DNA of 38,076 nucleotides, from assembly GCA_029265085.1 (NCBI GenBank), contig JAJUJY010000024.1, positions 1 through 38,076 on the forward strand, in the 5' to 3' direction. The notes below the pieces were generated by a model, which was not told the DNA's origin, did no database searches, and worked only from the letters and a program-made list of their open reading frames with translations. Source of the stretch: Chloroflexota bacterium. GTDB taxonomy: Bacteria > Chloroflexota > Anaerolineae > Anaerolineales > Anaerolineaceae. The translations under genes were made by a program, and so were the position numbers. Shown in pieces: positions 1 through 8,618 of the stretch; position 1 is the stretch's first letter; each line of letters opens with the position of its first letter.

Positions 1-64
1 ATCTTGTTTATGCCGGGCAGAAAGCGATTGATTAGTTTTATCGGATTTTTTTAGGACACAATTT

Positions 65-90
65 GTTTTATGTGTTGCAGCAGATAAAAC
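65..90. promoter_or_regulatory. Candidate operator: inverted repeat upstream of the catabolic block
   Basis: A 7-base inverted repeat (GTTTTAT at 65-71 and ATAAAAC at 84-90) lies about 65 bases before the first gene. Its spacing would suit a dimeric repressor, but no regulator gene is next to it. No clear -35/-10 pair was found in bases 1-154, so this is only a candidate. Confidence 0.25.
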
Positions 91-154
91 TTGTGGTTTG
101 AGCTAATTAATTTAGAACGAGCTGGTTGAAATTATTTGTTATAAGGAGATTGAT

Positions 155-970
155 ATGGATTGGATTAAAGATACATTCGGAACTCATAAGCCAGTAATTG
201 CAATGTGCCACCTGGAGGCATTACCTGGTGATCCAAATTATGATCCGAAGAAAGGAATGGAATGGATTGTTGAACGAGCGCGTTTTGACATGCGGGCTTT
301 GCAAGAGGGTGGTGTAGATGCGATCATGTTCTCCAATGAGCGCAGCCTGCCTTACCTGACCAAGGTTGAACCGATCACAACGGTTAGCATGGCACGCATT
401 GTTGCGGAAATATCCAAAGAATTAAGTATTCCTTTTGGTGTAAACGTATTATGGGACGCTACAGCGTCAATTGATTTGGCAGTGGCGACCGGGGCGAAAT
501 TTGTCCGGGAAATCTTTACTGGTGTGTATGCAAGTGATTTCGGTTTGTGGAATACAAACTGCGGGGAAGTAATTCGCCACCAACATGCAATTCATGGTGA
601 AAACGTGCGCCTCTTGTTTAATATTTTCCCTGAGGCATCGGCGTACCTGGCTGCTCGCGACATGGTGAATATTGCACGCACAACTGTTTTCAATAATCAG
701 CCGGACGGGTTGTGTGTCTCTGGGATCACTGCCGGAGCTGAGACGGATGCTCAAATTTTGAAGATCGTCAAAGATGCTGTGCCTGATACTCCTGTGTTTG
801 CGAATACGGGTGTACGGCTTAACAACATCGATGCCCAATTAAGTATTGCGGATGGGGCTGTAACCGGCACTACCTTCAAACGCGAGGGGTATATCTGGAA
901 CGAGGTGGATGTAAACCGCGTGAAGGAATTTATGAACCGGGTTAAGGAATTCCGATCCGGCTCGAAATAG
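155..970 (+). CDS. BtpA/SgcQ family TIM-barrel protein
   Basis: The 271-residue soluble protein matches the BtpA/SgcQ family in overall pattern: an N-terminal VIAMCHLEALPGDP segment, a central GVNVLWDATASIDLAVATGA strand-helix unit, and C-terminal PVFANTGV and ADGAVTGTTFK segments typical of the phosphate-binding end of TIM barrels. SgcQ-type members occur in sugar catabolic operons. BtpA itself was linked to photosystem I stability in cyanobacteria, a role that does not apply here. A good ribosome site (AAGGAG at about 141-146) precedes the ATG. It is the first gene of a plus-strand series that continues with an ABC sugar importer and a sugar kinase, so an aldolase- or isomerase-like role in the same pathway is plausible. 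That is inference; the reaction is not known. Confidence 0.8.
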   Translation: MDWIKDTFGTHKPVIAMCHLEALPGDPNYDPKKGMEWIVERARFDMRALQEGGVDAIMFSNERSLPYLTKVEPITTVSMARIVAEISKELSIPFGVNVLWDATASIDLAVATGAKFVREIFTGVYASDFGLWNTNCGEVIRHQHAIHGENVRLLFNIFPEASAYLAARDMVNIARTTVFNNQPDGLCVSGITAGAETDAQILKIVKDAVPDTPVFANTGVRLNNIDAQLSIADGAVTGTTFKREGYIWNEVDVNRVKEFMNRVKEFRSGSK

Positions 971-1089
971 TGCTTAAGAATTCTTATCGGTTATGAAAGG
1001 AGGTTGTCCCTTAAAAATGTTTTTTATCAAAACAAAGTGTCAACAACATCCTTTAGTAATGCAAGTCTAATCTCAAGAAGGAGAGAAAC

Positions 1090-2139
1090 ATGAAGAAAGG
1101 TCTTTTGGTTGTATCTGTTTTGGTTATTTTGTCGATGCTGATGGCAGCTTGTGCTCCTGCTGCTGAACAGCCTGCCGCCGAACAGCCTGCTGCTGAACAG
1201 CCCGCTGCCCAGGGTGAGGTTGTGATTGCCACCGTTGTAAAGTCAATCGCTTTCAACTGGTTCAAACGCATGGAAACCGGCGTTCTTGATTTTGGCAAGG
1301 ACAAGGGTGTGAAGACCTTCATGGAAGGCCCCTCACAGGTTGATTCTGCTGCCCAGGTGAGCATGGTCGAAGATTTGATTGCCCAGGGCGTTCAGGGTAT
1401 CTGCAATGTTCCTTATGGCGTTCCTGAGAACGAACCCGCCCAGAAGAAAGCCATCGATGCCGGTATTTTCGTCGTCGGTCATGAAGCTGCCACCGCCAAG
1501 GAAGGCACGCTGAATTATGACGTGGAAGCATTTGATAACTGCTCCTACGGCGAAGAAATGATGAAAGAAATGGCCACCCGCATGGGCGAAGAAGGTAAAT
1601 ACATCCAATTCGTTGGTTCCTTGACCAACGCCTCGCATGTCGAGTGGATGGATTGCGCCAAGAGCTATGCTGAAAAGAATTACCCCAAGCTTGAGTTCGT
1701 TTCTCGCTACGAATCCAAGGAAGACCAGGAAGTCGCCTACAACGTTATGAAAGACGTTCTCAAAACCTACCCGGATGTTAAGGGTGTGTTAGGCGCTGCT
1801 GCTGGTGATGTGGTTGGTGCTGGCCGCGCGATCGAAGAAGCCAAGCTGTCTGAACAGACCGCTGTGGTTGGTACCAGCATCCCCTCATACGCGGGTGAAT
1901 TGCTGAAGACCGGTGCTGTTGACCTGGCGATGGCCTGGGATCCCGCTACCGCTGGTTATGCCTGCAATATGGTCATCCTCAAGCTGATCAACAAGGAAGA
2001 GATCAAAGACGGAATGGATCTGGGTGTGCCCGGTTACGAAAAAATCAAGCTGGTCACTGGCGTGAATGGTGTTCCGGTTATTTATGGCGCCGCATGGATC
2101 AAGATGGACGCCAGCAATATGGCTGATTACCCGTTCTAA
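1090..2139 (+). CDS. Sugar ABC transporter substrate-binding lipoprotein (LsrB/RhaS-like, periplasmic-binding type 1)
   Basis: The 349-residue protein binds the substrate of the importer encoded next to it. A lipoprotein signal is clear: hydrophobic residues 5-20 end in MAAC with the lipidated Cys at 21. A low-complexity linker of three EQPAA units follows at about residues 26-40. The mature part has the pattern of the LsrB/RhaS group of type 1 binding proteins, including the WDPATAGYA segment near residue 280 that is shared by AI-2 and rhamnose binding proteins. AAGGAGAG precedes the start with good spacing. It lies 119 bases after the BtpA-like gene and 84 bases before the ATPase gene, with a stable hairpin in the second gap. 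Specificity cannot be read from sequence: sugar, sugar alcohol and AI-2-like ligands all remain possible. Confidence 0.88.
   Translation: MKKGLLVVSVLVILSMLMAACAPAAEQPAAEQPAAEQPAAQGEVVIATVVKSIAFNWFKRMETGVLDFGKDKGVKTFMEGPSQVDSAAQVSMVEDLIAQGVQGICNVPYGVPENEPAQKKAIDAGIFVVGHEAATAKEGTLNYDVEAFDNCSYGEEMMKEMATRMGEEGKYIQFVGSLTNASHVEWMDCAKSYAEKNYPKLEFVSRYESKEDQEVAYNVMKDVLKTYPDVKGVLGAAAGDVVGAGRAIEEAKLSEQTAVVGTSIPSYAGELLKTGAVDLAMAWDPATAGYACNMVILKLINKEEIKDGMDLGVPGYEKIKLVTGVNGVPVIYGAAWIKMDASNMADYPF
1165..1209 (+). repeat. Three 15-bp tandem repeats in the lipoprotein linker
   Basis: Three in-frame copies of a 15-base unit encode EQPAA three times, just after the lipidated cysteine. The copies differ only at a few third positions. 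Linker repeats like this are common in Anaerolineae binding lipoproteins (recall) and probably vary in number between strains. Confidence 0.8.
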
Positions 2140-2156
2140 TTATCCATAAATATTTG

Positions 2157-2194
2157 ATGAGACGGGCGGCTGGATGACAGCCGCCCAATCTCAA
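2157..2194 (+). promoter_or_regulatory. Intercistronic hairpin between binding-protein and ATPase genes
   Basis: A perfect 9-bp GC-rich inverted repeat (GGGCGGCTG at 2164-2172, CAGCCGCCC at 2178-2186, loop GATGA) has an outer TGAGA/TCTCA extension. No T-tract follows, so it is more likely a stem that protects the 3' end of the upstream message or lowers read-through than a full terminator. Such stems are a known way to keep binding protein in excess over the membrane parts of ABC importers. Confidence 0.6.
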
Positions 2195-2223
2195 TCTTAT
2201 GGCCTGTAGAAAGTGGACAACCC

Positions 2224-3732
2224 ATGGCAGAAGAAATTCTTCGCGTTGAAAATATTTGTAAACGGTTTGGTGGGGTTGTTGCGCTAGACAATGTTAGCCT
2301 GTCAATTCGTGCTGGCGAAACGTGTTGTCTGGTAGGGGAAAACGGCTCAGGCAAGTCCACCATGATTAAGATTATTTCTGGGGTTTATACTCCGGATGAA
2401 GGCGATATCTATCTTAATGGGCATCATTATAAGAAACTGACACCCATTGAATCGATTCGCGATGGTATACAGGTTATTTACCAGGATTTTTCACTTTTTC
2501 CAAATCTTACCGTTGCAGAAAACCTGGCACTCAACCAACAACTTGCCAGCGGCAAACAGTTGGTGAGCTGGAAAGAGATCTATCGCACAGCAGAAGAAGG
2601 CTTATCTAAGATCAATATCTCTCTTCCTCTGGATGCGATTGTAAATACGCTATCTACAGCTGACCGGCAGCTGATTGCAATTACAAAAGCGATCATGGCA
2701 AACGCCCGGATTATCATTATGGATGAACCAACGACGGCGTTAACCCAAAAAGAAGTCGCTTCCCTTTTTAAAATTATCAATGACCTTAAAGCACGGGGCA
2801 TTTCGACACTTTTTGTCAGCCACAAATTAAATGAAGTGTCAGAAATTGCTGATCGCACAGTAATCTTCCGGAATGGTCAAATGGTCATGGACCAGGATGC
2901 AAAAGGATTAAATGTCCATGATGTGGAATTCTTAATGACCGGCCGCCGGTTTGATGCAGAGAAAATCCAGTTCAGTGAAGTGGACCAAAAAGCATCAGCG
3001 TTATTAAAAGTTGATCATCTAAATCTCAAACATGGCTTTTTTGACATTTCTTTTGAATTAAAGCCCAAAGAAATTCTTGGTATCACCGGTTTGCTTGGTT
3101 CCGGGCGTACTGAGCTGGCCTTGTCTTTGTTTGGTGAACTTCCGGCGAACTCGGGCAAAATATTTATTGAGGGACAAGAAGTAAATATCCAAAGCATTTT
3201 GGATGCAATTAAGTGTGGAATTGCTTATGTTCCGGATGACCGCATTCGCGAAGGGCTATTTTTAGATCACTCTATTAGCGATAACATCGTAGCGAATATT
3301 ATCGATAAATTAACCAATAAACTTCGCTTCCTGAATATTCGAAAAGCTCGTGAAGAAGGTAACCGCTGGATTAAAAAATTGGAACTAAAAACTCCTTCCG
3401 GTGAACTGCCTGTAAAGAGTATGTCGGGTGGTAACCAGCAGCGGGTTGTATTGGCGAAGTGGTTAGCCAGTAATCCAAAGATTTTGATCTTGAACAGTCC
3501 AACGGTAGGTGTGGATGTGGGATCGAAGGCTGAGATTCATGAATTAATTCGCTCGCTGGCCAATGAAGGACTGGGAATTTTGATGATTTCTGACGATATC
3601 CCGGAACTGATGAACACCTGCCATCGTATCCTGTTGATGCGGAACGGCAAGATTGTCGATGAATTCCGGCGTGAAGAAATTTCAGAAGATCAGCTCAACA
3701 CTAAGTTGGTTGGCGCAGAACATAAGCACTAA
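2224..3732 (+). CDS. Sugar ABC transporter ATP-binding protein (RbsA/MglA/LsrA type, two nucleotide-binding domains)
   Basis: This 502-residue cytoplasmic ATPase powers the importer. Domain 1 has a Walker A motif (GENGSGKST, about residue 38), a modified signature (LSTADRQ instead of LSGGQ) and a good Walker B, IIIMDEPTTAL. Domain 2 has the usual degenerate P-loop of this family (GLLGSGRTEL) and a proper signature, MSGGNQQRVVLAKWL. Its Walker B reads LILNSPTVGVD, so the catalytic DE pair is replaced by NS. Length and layout are normal for the family. The ribosome site is weak and the gene follows a hairpin, which suggests lower expression than the binding protein. The permease gene starts 15 bases downstream. 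Confidence 0.93.
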   Translation: MAEEILRVENICKRFGGVVALDNVSLSIRAGETCCLVGENGSGKSTMIKIISGVYTPDEGDIYLNGHHYKKLTPIESIRDGIQVIYQDFSLFPNLTVAENLALNQQLASGKQLVSWKEIYRTAEEGLSKINISLPLDAIVNTLSTADRQLIAITKAIMANARIIIMDEPTTALTQKEVASLFKIINDLKARGISTLFVSHKLNEVSEIADRTVIFRNGQMVMDQDAKGLNVHDVEFLMTGRRFDAEKIQFSEVDQKASALLKVDHLNLKHGFFDISFELKPKEILGITGLLGSGRTELALSLFGELPANSGKIFIEGQEVNIQSILDAIKCGIAYVPDDRIREGLFLDHSISDNIVANIIDKLTNKLRFLNIRKAREEGNRWIKKLELKTPSGELPVKSMSGGNQQRVVLAKWLASNPKILILNSPTVGVDVGSKAEIHELIRSLANEGLGILMISDDIPELMNTCHRILLMRNGKIVDEFRREEISEDQLNTKLVGAEHKH

Positions 3733-3747
3733 CATGAAGGGTTTCCT

Positions 3748-4758
3748 ATGTTAAACAAGATCGTTAAGACCAATGAATTTGTCGTGTTTTTGATCTTGGT
3801 TGTCCTATCGGCGGTCGTCGGTGCCATTAACCCGGCATTTTTCTCGATCTCTACCCTCTTTGATACCCTCCGCGCCTCAATTGTGTATTTCATCATGGCG
3901 TTTGGCTTGCTGCCAATTGTGATTATGGGCGGCGTGGATATTTCTTTTGTGGCGATTGCCGCAGTAACATCGTATGCCACGCACATGATCCTGCTAAGCC
4001 AGAATTACCAGGGCAGCATTTTGCTGTATTTTGTGATTGCATGCGCGATGGGTGTTTTGATGGGGTTATTAAATGGGGTATTGGTTACGCGGTTCAAACT
4101 CCCCATTTTTGATGTATCGCTGGCAACCTTTACCATGTGGTATGGATTCAACCTGTTTTTTGTTGGGGCAACGGCCAATTTTGACCTGCCTCAAGGAACA
4201 GTGGGCTATTACGCAGATTTCTTAATCACTGCGAAAGATCCAATTGTGGGTGAGACCGGATTGCACATCTCTATTTTATATGTATTGTTGATTGGTATAT
4301 TTATGTGGTGGCTGCTGAAATACACCACAATTGGACGCGGTGTTTTTGCTATCGGTGGAAACCGAGAGGTGGCTGTCCGGTCCGGATTCAATGTGAAACG
4401 CATCATGCTGATCATGTTTGCGCTGATGGGCGTATTCGCGGCGGTTGCCGGTGTGACTCAGGCTTTCTTGAGCCGCAACTTCAACCCGGTGATCTTTATC
4501 GCCCAACCATTAGATGTATTGGCCGCCATTATCCTGGGTGGTGCAGCCATCACCGGCGGGCGTGGATCGGTGATTGGCACAGTGTTAGGTGTGTTGTTGA
4601 TCCAGGTCATCAACCGCGCCTTAATCCTGGTTGGCATTCCGGTGGAATGGCAGCGGCTTGTAGTGGGTATCATTTTGATCTTGTTTACCTCCATACCGGC
4701 AATTCGCGAACGACGCAACCGGCGTGTGGGCCATACAACTGAGCTGATTGAAGCTTAG
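3748..4758 (+). CDS. Sugar ABC transporter permease (RbsC/LsrC-like), first of two
   Basis: The 336-residue integral membrane protein belongs to the branched-chain/ribose-type permease family (BPD_transp_2). It has about nine or ten hydrophobic segments and the conserved block ILGGAAITGGRGSVIGTVLGVL (split here as ILGGAAITGG and GSVIGTVLGV) near residues 265-285, where the ATPase docks. AAGGG lies before the ATG at 3748, only 15 bases from the ATPase stop. Together with the next gene it should form a heterodimeric channel, as in LsrC/LsrD. Confidence 0.92.
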   Translation: MLNKIVKTNEFVVFLILVVLSAVVGAINPAFFSISTLFDTLRASIVYFIMAFGLLPIVIMGGVDISFVAIAAVTSYATHMILLSQNYQGSILLYFVIACAMGVLMGLLNGVLVTRFKLPIFDVSLATFTMWYGFNLFFVGATANFDLPQGTVGYYADFLITAKDPIVGETGLHISILYVLLIGIFMWWLLKYTTIGRGVFAIGGNREVAVRSGFNVKRIMLIMFALMGVFAAVAGVTQAFLSRNFNPVIFIAQPLDVLAAIILGGAAITGGRGSVIGTVLGVLLIQVINRALILVGIPVEWQRLVVGIILILFTSIPAIRERRNRRVGHTTELIEA

Positions 4759-4790
4759 GCCTGAACATCTCGATTGAAACGGTAGTGAAC

Positions 4791-5831
4791 ATGGAATTAA
4801 AATCAAAACCTTCCGAAGTAAATAAGGGGCTGGCTGGCCTGCCTGGCAGACTGAAACTGGATCGCCAGACAATTTTGCTCTTGAGCGTATTTCTCATTCT
4901 GGTTTTGTTCTTTGGGGTGACGGAAGATAAATTCTTAACCCCGCGCAGCATCACCTCGATGGGATTTCAATTGCCGGAAATCGGTGTGCTGGCTTTAGCC
5001 ATGATGCTCGCGATTCTGACCGGCGGCATCAACCTTTCAATCAATGCGACCTCTAATCTGGCGGCTGTTTTAGCGGGATTTTTCCTGGTGCGCGTGATGC
5101 CTGAATCGGCTGCTCCGGGCCAGGTGGTGTTCTATATCATTGTCGCTTTTTTGATCATGTTAGCGATTGGCTTGATTTGCGGGGTGATTAATGGTCTTTT
5201 GATCGGCTATGTTGGCGTTCCCCCGATTCTGGCTACCCTGGCCACGATGACCTTTTTTACCGGTATCTCAACCGGCCTTACCGGCGGCAAAACGGTGACG
5301 GGTTTTCCGGAACAGTTATCCTTTATTGGCAGTAAAACAATTGTGGGTATTCCCATCCCGTTTGTGGTCTTTTTAGTCATCACCTTGCTTACTTACCTGA
5401 TCTTGTATCGTACGGCTTTTGGATTCAAGGTGCGGATGATGGGTGCTAACCCAACCGCCGCGAATTTTACGGGTATCCATACGCCTTCTGTCATCATGAA
5501 GGTTTATATTATCAGCGGTGTTTATGCGGCGATTACCGGTATTTTGGTGATGAGCCGCACGATGTCCGCTGCCATTGAATATGGTTCAACAACGTACGTG
5601 ATGCTCACGATCTTGATCTCGGTGCTGGCATATATCATTCCGGGATTTGGAAATGTGCTCAATATTTTTATTGCTGTGGTTACCTTGCAAGTTTTATCCA
5701 CGGGCTTTCACATGTTTTTGTTGGGGGTTCGCGGCAGCTCGTTCTTCAAAGATTTTTCTTGGGGCGTGTTGATGATCCTGATCTTTATCATTAATTACTT
5801 TACCCGCGGTAAAAAAGCCGAGGAATCATAG
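4791..5831 (+). CDS. Sugar ABC transporter permease (LsrD/RbsC-like), second of two
   Basis: A second permease of the same family, 346 residues from the ATG at 4791. A GTG two codons earlier (4785) is also possible and neither has a strong ribosome site. It has about nine hydrophobic segments. The EAA-like loop block is less canonical than in its partner: the segment near residues 265-290 reads YVMLTILISVLAYIIPGFGN instead of the glycine-rich ILGG...GRGS block. This suggests an asymmetric pair. It lies 32 bases after the first permease and 26 bases before the peptidase gene, clearly in the same operon. Confidence 0.9.
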   Translation: MELKSKPSEVNKGLAGLPGRLKLDRQTILLLSVFLILVLFFGVTEDKFLTPRSITSMGFQLPEIGVLALAMMLAILTGGINLSINATSNLAAVLAGFFLVRVMPESAAPGQVVFYIIVAFLIMLAIGLICGVINGLLIGYVGVPPILATLATMTFFTGISTGLTGGKTVTGFPEQLSFIGSKTIVGIPIPFVVFLVITLLTYLILYRTAFGFKVRMMGANPTAANFTGIHTPSVIMKVYIISGVYAAITGILVMSRTMSAAIEYGSTTYVMLTILISVLAYIIPGFGNVLNIFIAVVTLQVLSTGFHMFLLGVRGSSFFKDFSWGVLMILIFIINYFTRGKKAEES

Positions 5832-5857
5832 CAAAGTTTTGATAGGATGGTGCAAAT

Positions 5858-6925
5858 ATGGATAAACGCTGGGAAAAACTTGGTGATTTATTGGTGAATT
5901 ATTCTATGGCAGTGCGGCCTGGTGAGCGGGTAATGATTGCAATGGGTGAATTAGAAAGCTATCCACTGGTCCATGCGATTTATCGTGCCTGTATCCAGGC
6001 GGGTGCATACCCGCAGGTACAATTTTTATCAGAGGAATTTAACCGCCTGGTGCTAAAATTCGGCTGTCAGGAACAAATTGGTTGGACGCCGGAAATTGAA
6101 GCCTACGGCATGGAATGGGCCGATGTCTATTTCGGTTTGCGCGGCGGGCATAACCTGGATGTGTTTTGGGATGTACCAGGAGAAAAACTTTCTCTCCTGC
6201 GCAAAGGAATGGGAAAAATTTCTACCATGCGCTGGCAGAAAACCCGCTGGTGCTTGCTGCGGGTGCCGAACGCTTCTTTTGCACAGCAGGCTGGTGTGGA
6301 CGAAGACACAATGATGGATATGTTTTTCGATGCCTGCCTGTTGGATTGGCCGAATGTCAGCAAAGAATGGTATCGTTGGGCTGAAATTCTCAATCAGGGC
6401 AAACAGGTGCGTATATTGGGTAAGGGCACAGATTTGAGTTTCTCGCTGGAAGGCCGCACCTGGGATGTGGCCGATGGTCACATGAATATGCCCGATGGTG
6501 AAATTGCCACTTCGCCGGTTGTGGAAACAATTGACGGCGAAATCTATTTTGACTTCCCGGGTGTCTTGGGCGGCCGCTTGGTGCATGACATCCGTTTACG
6601 CTGGGAGAAGGGCAAGCTGGTGGAGGCTACCTCATCTACCAACCAGGACTTCTTACGTTCAGTAGTCAACACTGACCCTGGCGCCAGTCTGATCGGCGAG
6701 TTTGCCATCGGCACGAACCCGGCGGCAAATATCTTTTGCAAGGATATTTTGATCGACGAAAAAATTGACGGCACAATCCACATTGCTTTAGGGCGCGCCT
6801 ATCCCAAAACAGGCGGAACGAACCAATCCGCAATCCATTGGGATATTGTCAAGGATATGCGTGAAGAGGGTGAGATTTACCTGGATGGTAAGTTGATCTA
6901 TAAAAACGGAAAAGTTTTATTGTAA
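5858..6925 (+). CDS. M29-type (thermophilic) metallo-aminopeptidase
   Basis: The 355-residue soluble protein resembles AmpS/AmpT-type aminopeptidases of family M29, which remove N-terminal residues from peptides with a two-metal centre. The candidate ligands are all visible: Glu215 (PDGEIATSP), Glu281 (GEFAIGTN), His308, Tyr315 (HIALGRAY), His327 and Asp329 (SAIHWDIV). The distances 215 to 281, 308 to 315 and 327 to 329 fit the spacing I recall for the family. The protein is somewhat shorter than the usual 400 or so residues, mostly before the metal site. AGGATGG precedes the start. Its place between the permeases and a sugar kinase is odd. It may act on a peptide-like or amino-sugar substrate of the same pathway, or be a metabolic hitchhiker. 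Confidence 0.85.
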   Translation: MDKRWEKLGDLLVNYSMAVRPGERVMIAMGELESYPLVHAIYRACIQAGAYPQVQFLSEEFNRLVLKFGCQEQIGWTPEIEAYGMEWADVYFGLRGGHNLDVFWDVPGEKLSLLRKGMGKISTMRWQKTRWCLLRVPNASFAQQAGVDEDTMMDMFFDACLLDWPNVSKEWYRWAEILNQGKQVRILGKGTDLSFSLEGRTWDVADGHMNMPDGEIATSPVVETIDGEIYFDFPGVLGGRLVHDIRLRWEKGKLVEATSSTNQDFLRSVVNTDPGASLIGEFAIGTNPAANIFCKDILIDEKIDGTIHIALGRAYPKTGGTNQSAIHWDIVKDMREEGEIYLDGKLIYKNGKVLL

Positions 6926-6940
6926 TTAATCCTTTTTATA

Positions 6941-6970
6941 GCGGCCAATCATGTTCTCGTGATTGGCCGC
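6941..6970 (+). promoter_or_regulatory. Perfect 11-bp hairpin between peptidase and kinase genes
   Basis: GCGGCCAATCA (6941-6951) and TGATTGGCCGC (6960-6970) form a perfect stem with an 8-base loop. A T-run (6990-6995) comes about 20 bases later, too far for a classic terminator. It overlaps the GTG at 6959 that would give an extended kinase start, which supports the downstream ATG as the true start. A role in RNA processing or partial attenuation is possible. Confidence 0.6.
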
Positions 6971-7006
6971 GTTACTATCCTGGATGGGATTTTTTGCAGG
7001 AGCAGC

Positions 7007-8548
7007 ATGATGATAACTGGTTATTTGCTTGGCGTGGATATTGGCACCTATTCCTCAAAAGGTGTATTGGTTACGACGGACGGACATGTTATTGCCAGCC
7101 ATACCATTCCGCATAGCATGGCAATGCCAAAACCCGGTCATTTTGAGCAGGATGCCGACCAGGTCTGGTGGCACGATTTTGTGGTAATTGTCCGAAATCT
7201 GTTAGAAGTATCCGGGATTAATCCTAAACAGGTGCTCAGTGTGGGCACAAGCGCGATTGGCTCGTGCGTGTTACCCATCGATGAGCAGGGCAACCCGTTG
7301 CGCCCGGGTATTTTGTATGGGATCGATACCCGTGCGACGGATGAGATTGAATTTCTCGAAAAAGAATTAAGCAAAGACGATATTTTTAAGGCAAGCGGAT
7401 CACATCTCAGTTCGCAGGCATCTGGCCCCAAGGTGTTGTGGATCAAAAATCATGAGCCAGAGGTTTACAAAAAAGCACGCTGGTTCCTGACCAGCGAAGC
7501 GTACCTGGTGTTTAAACTGACAGGCAAGGCCTCGATTGATATTTACACGGCCGGGGGATATGCCCCCTTGTACGACGTGCATCGCAAAGCGTGGATCAAA
7601 GGCCCGGTGACAGACCTGATCACCCCGCTTGAACGCCTGCCACAGGCGTATTGGAGTCATGAAGTGGTTGGCAAGGTGACCGCCGATGCGGCGCGTGAGA
7701 CCGGCCTGGCGGAAGGTACGCCGGTGGTCGCTGGGACCACTGATGCTCCGGCGGAAGCGGTTTGCGCGGGTGTGTCTCAGGTTGGCGATATGATGCTGAT
7801 GTTCGGCAGCAGCATCTTCTTCATTATGATGACCGATAAACTGGTGAAAACGCAGCGATTCTGGAGCTCGAATTTCCTGGAAGAGGGTACCTATGCGTTT
7901 CTTGGCGGTATGTCCACATCGGGCAGCCTGACGACCTGGTTCCGCGACCAGTTTTCGCAGCACGAGATTGAGCAGGAAAAAGTCAATGGAGAAAATGCTT
8001 ATGCGGTGCTCTCCCGCCTGGCGGCCAATTCTGTGCCTGGCTCAAATGGCTTGATTGCCCTGCCATATTTTGAAGGAGAACGAACACCATTGCATGATCC
8101 CAAAGCACGGGGGATGTGGTTTGGGTTGAACCTTAGGCATACCAAAGGCGACCTGTACCGTTCCTTGCTGGAAGGTGTGGCTTTTGGCATTCGTAACAAT
8201 TTTGAAGGGATGACTGAAGAAGGCGTGCAGCCGAAGCGCATCCTGGCAGTCGGCGGCGGCACAAAGAACCCTCTCTGGCTGCAAATTGTTGCAGATGTGT
8301 GCAATCTGACATTGGTTGTTCCCGAACAGCAGATTGGTGCAAGCTATGGCGACGCATTCCTGGCGGCAATGGGAATTGGTTTGTATCAAAATCTTTCAGA
8401 CATCAACCAATGGGTTCGCCCCAAGGATGTGATCAATCCGGATGAGACTAACCGGGCAGCCTATGATTTTAATTACCAGATTTTCCGAGAACTGTACCCG
8501 GCCAACAAAGTCTTAATGCACCGCTTAGCAGACCATTGTAGGGCTTAA
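7007..8548 (+). CDS. FGGY-family carbohydrate kinase (xylulokinase-like)
   Basis: The 513-residue cytoplasmic enzyme phosphorylates a sugar or polyol using ATP. The N-terminal phosphate-1 motif GYLLGVDIGTYSSKG is present. The FGGY_N domain follows, with a GHFEQDADQVWW segment and the AGTTDAPAEA block near residue 245. The FGGY_C domain carries GVAFGIRNNFE and the adenosine-binding loop ILAVGGGTKNPLWLQIVAD near residue 420. The overall pattern resembles the xylulokinase-like branch, but substrate cannot be assigned. The ATG at 7007 was chosen because AGGAG (6998-7002) lies just before it. The alternative GTG at 6959 would put a strong hairpin inside the coding region. As last gene of the block it likely phosphorylates the sugar brought in by the adjacent importer. 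Confidence 0.9.
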   Translation: MMITGYLLGVDIGTYSSKGVLVTTDGHVIASHTIPHSMAMPKPGHFEQDADQVWWHDFVVIVRNLLEVSGINPKQVLSVGTSAIGSCVLPIDEQGNPLRPGILYGIDTRATDEIEFLEKELSKDDIFKASGSHLSSQASGPKVLWIKNHEPEVYKKARWFLTSEAYLVFKLTGKASIDIYTAGGYAPLYDVHRKAWIKGPVTDLITPLERLPQAYWSHEVVGKVTADAARETGLAEGTPVVAGTTDAPAEAVCAGVSQVGDMMLMFGSSIFFIMMTDKLVKTQRFWSSNFLEEGTYAFLGGMSTSGSLTTWFRDQFSQHEIEQEKVNGENAYAVLSRLAANSVPGSNGLIALPYFEGERTPLHDPKARGMWFGLNLRHTKGDLYRSLLEGVAFGIRNNFEGMTEEGVQPKRILAVGGGTKNPLWLQIVADVCNLTLVVPEQQIGASYGDAFLAAMGIGLYQNLSDINQWVRPKDVINPDETNRAAYDFNYQIFRELYPANKVLMHRLADHCRA

Positions 8549-8580
8549 GGTTTCACTATCAAATATTGGATAATTTATGT

Positions 8581-8618
8581 TCAATCCGTGGAATGGAATT
8601 ACCCATGCCACGGATTGA
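8581..8618 (+). terminator. Hairpin terminator after the kinase gene
   Basis: TCAATCCGTGG (8581-8591) pairs perfectly with CCACGGATTGA (8608-8618). After one mismatch the stem continues with ATGG/CCAT, giving about 15 pairs. A T-rich stretch follows (TTTGGTTATTTG). It sits 32 bases after the kinase stop and most likely ends the catabolic transcript. Confidence 0.65.

Noticed and set aside
1..54. Short open stretches at the left edge that could be the tail of an upstream gene
   Set aside because: Two frames stay open for 10-17 codons before a stop. Neither has recognisable content, so no partial gene is called.
1017..1070. Possible 17-codon leader peptide after an AAAGGAGGT site
   Set aside because: The distance from the ribosome site to the ATG is about 13 bases, too long, and the peptide has no regulatory pattern.
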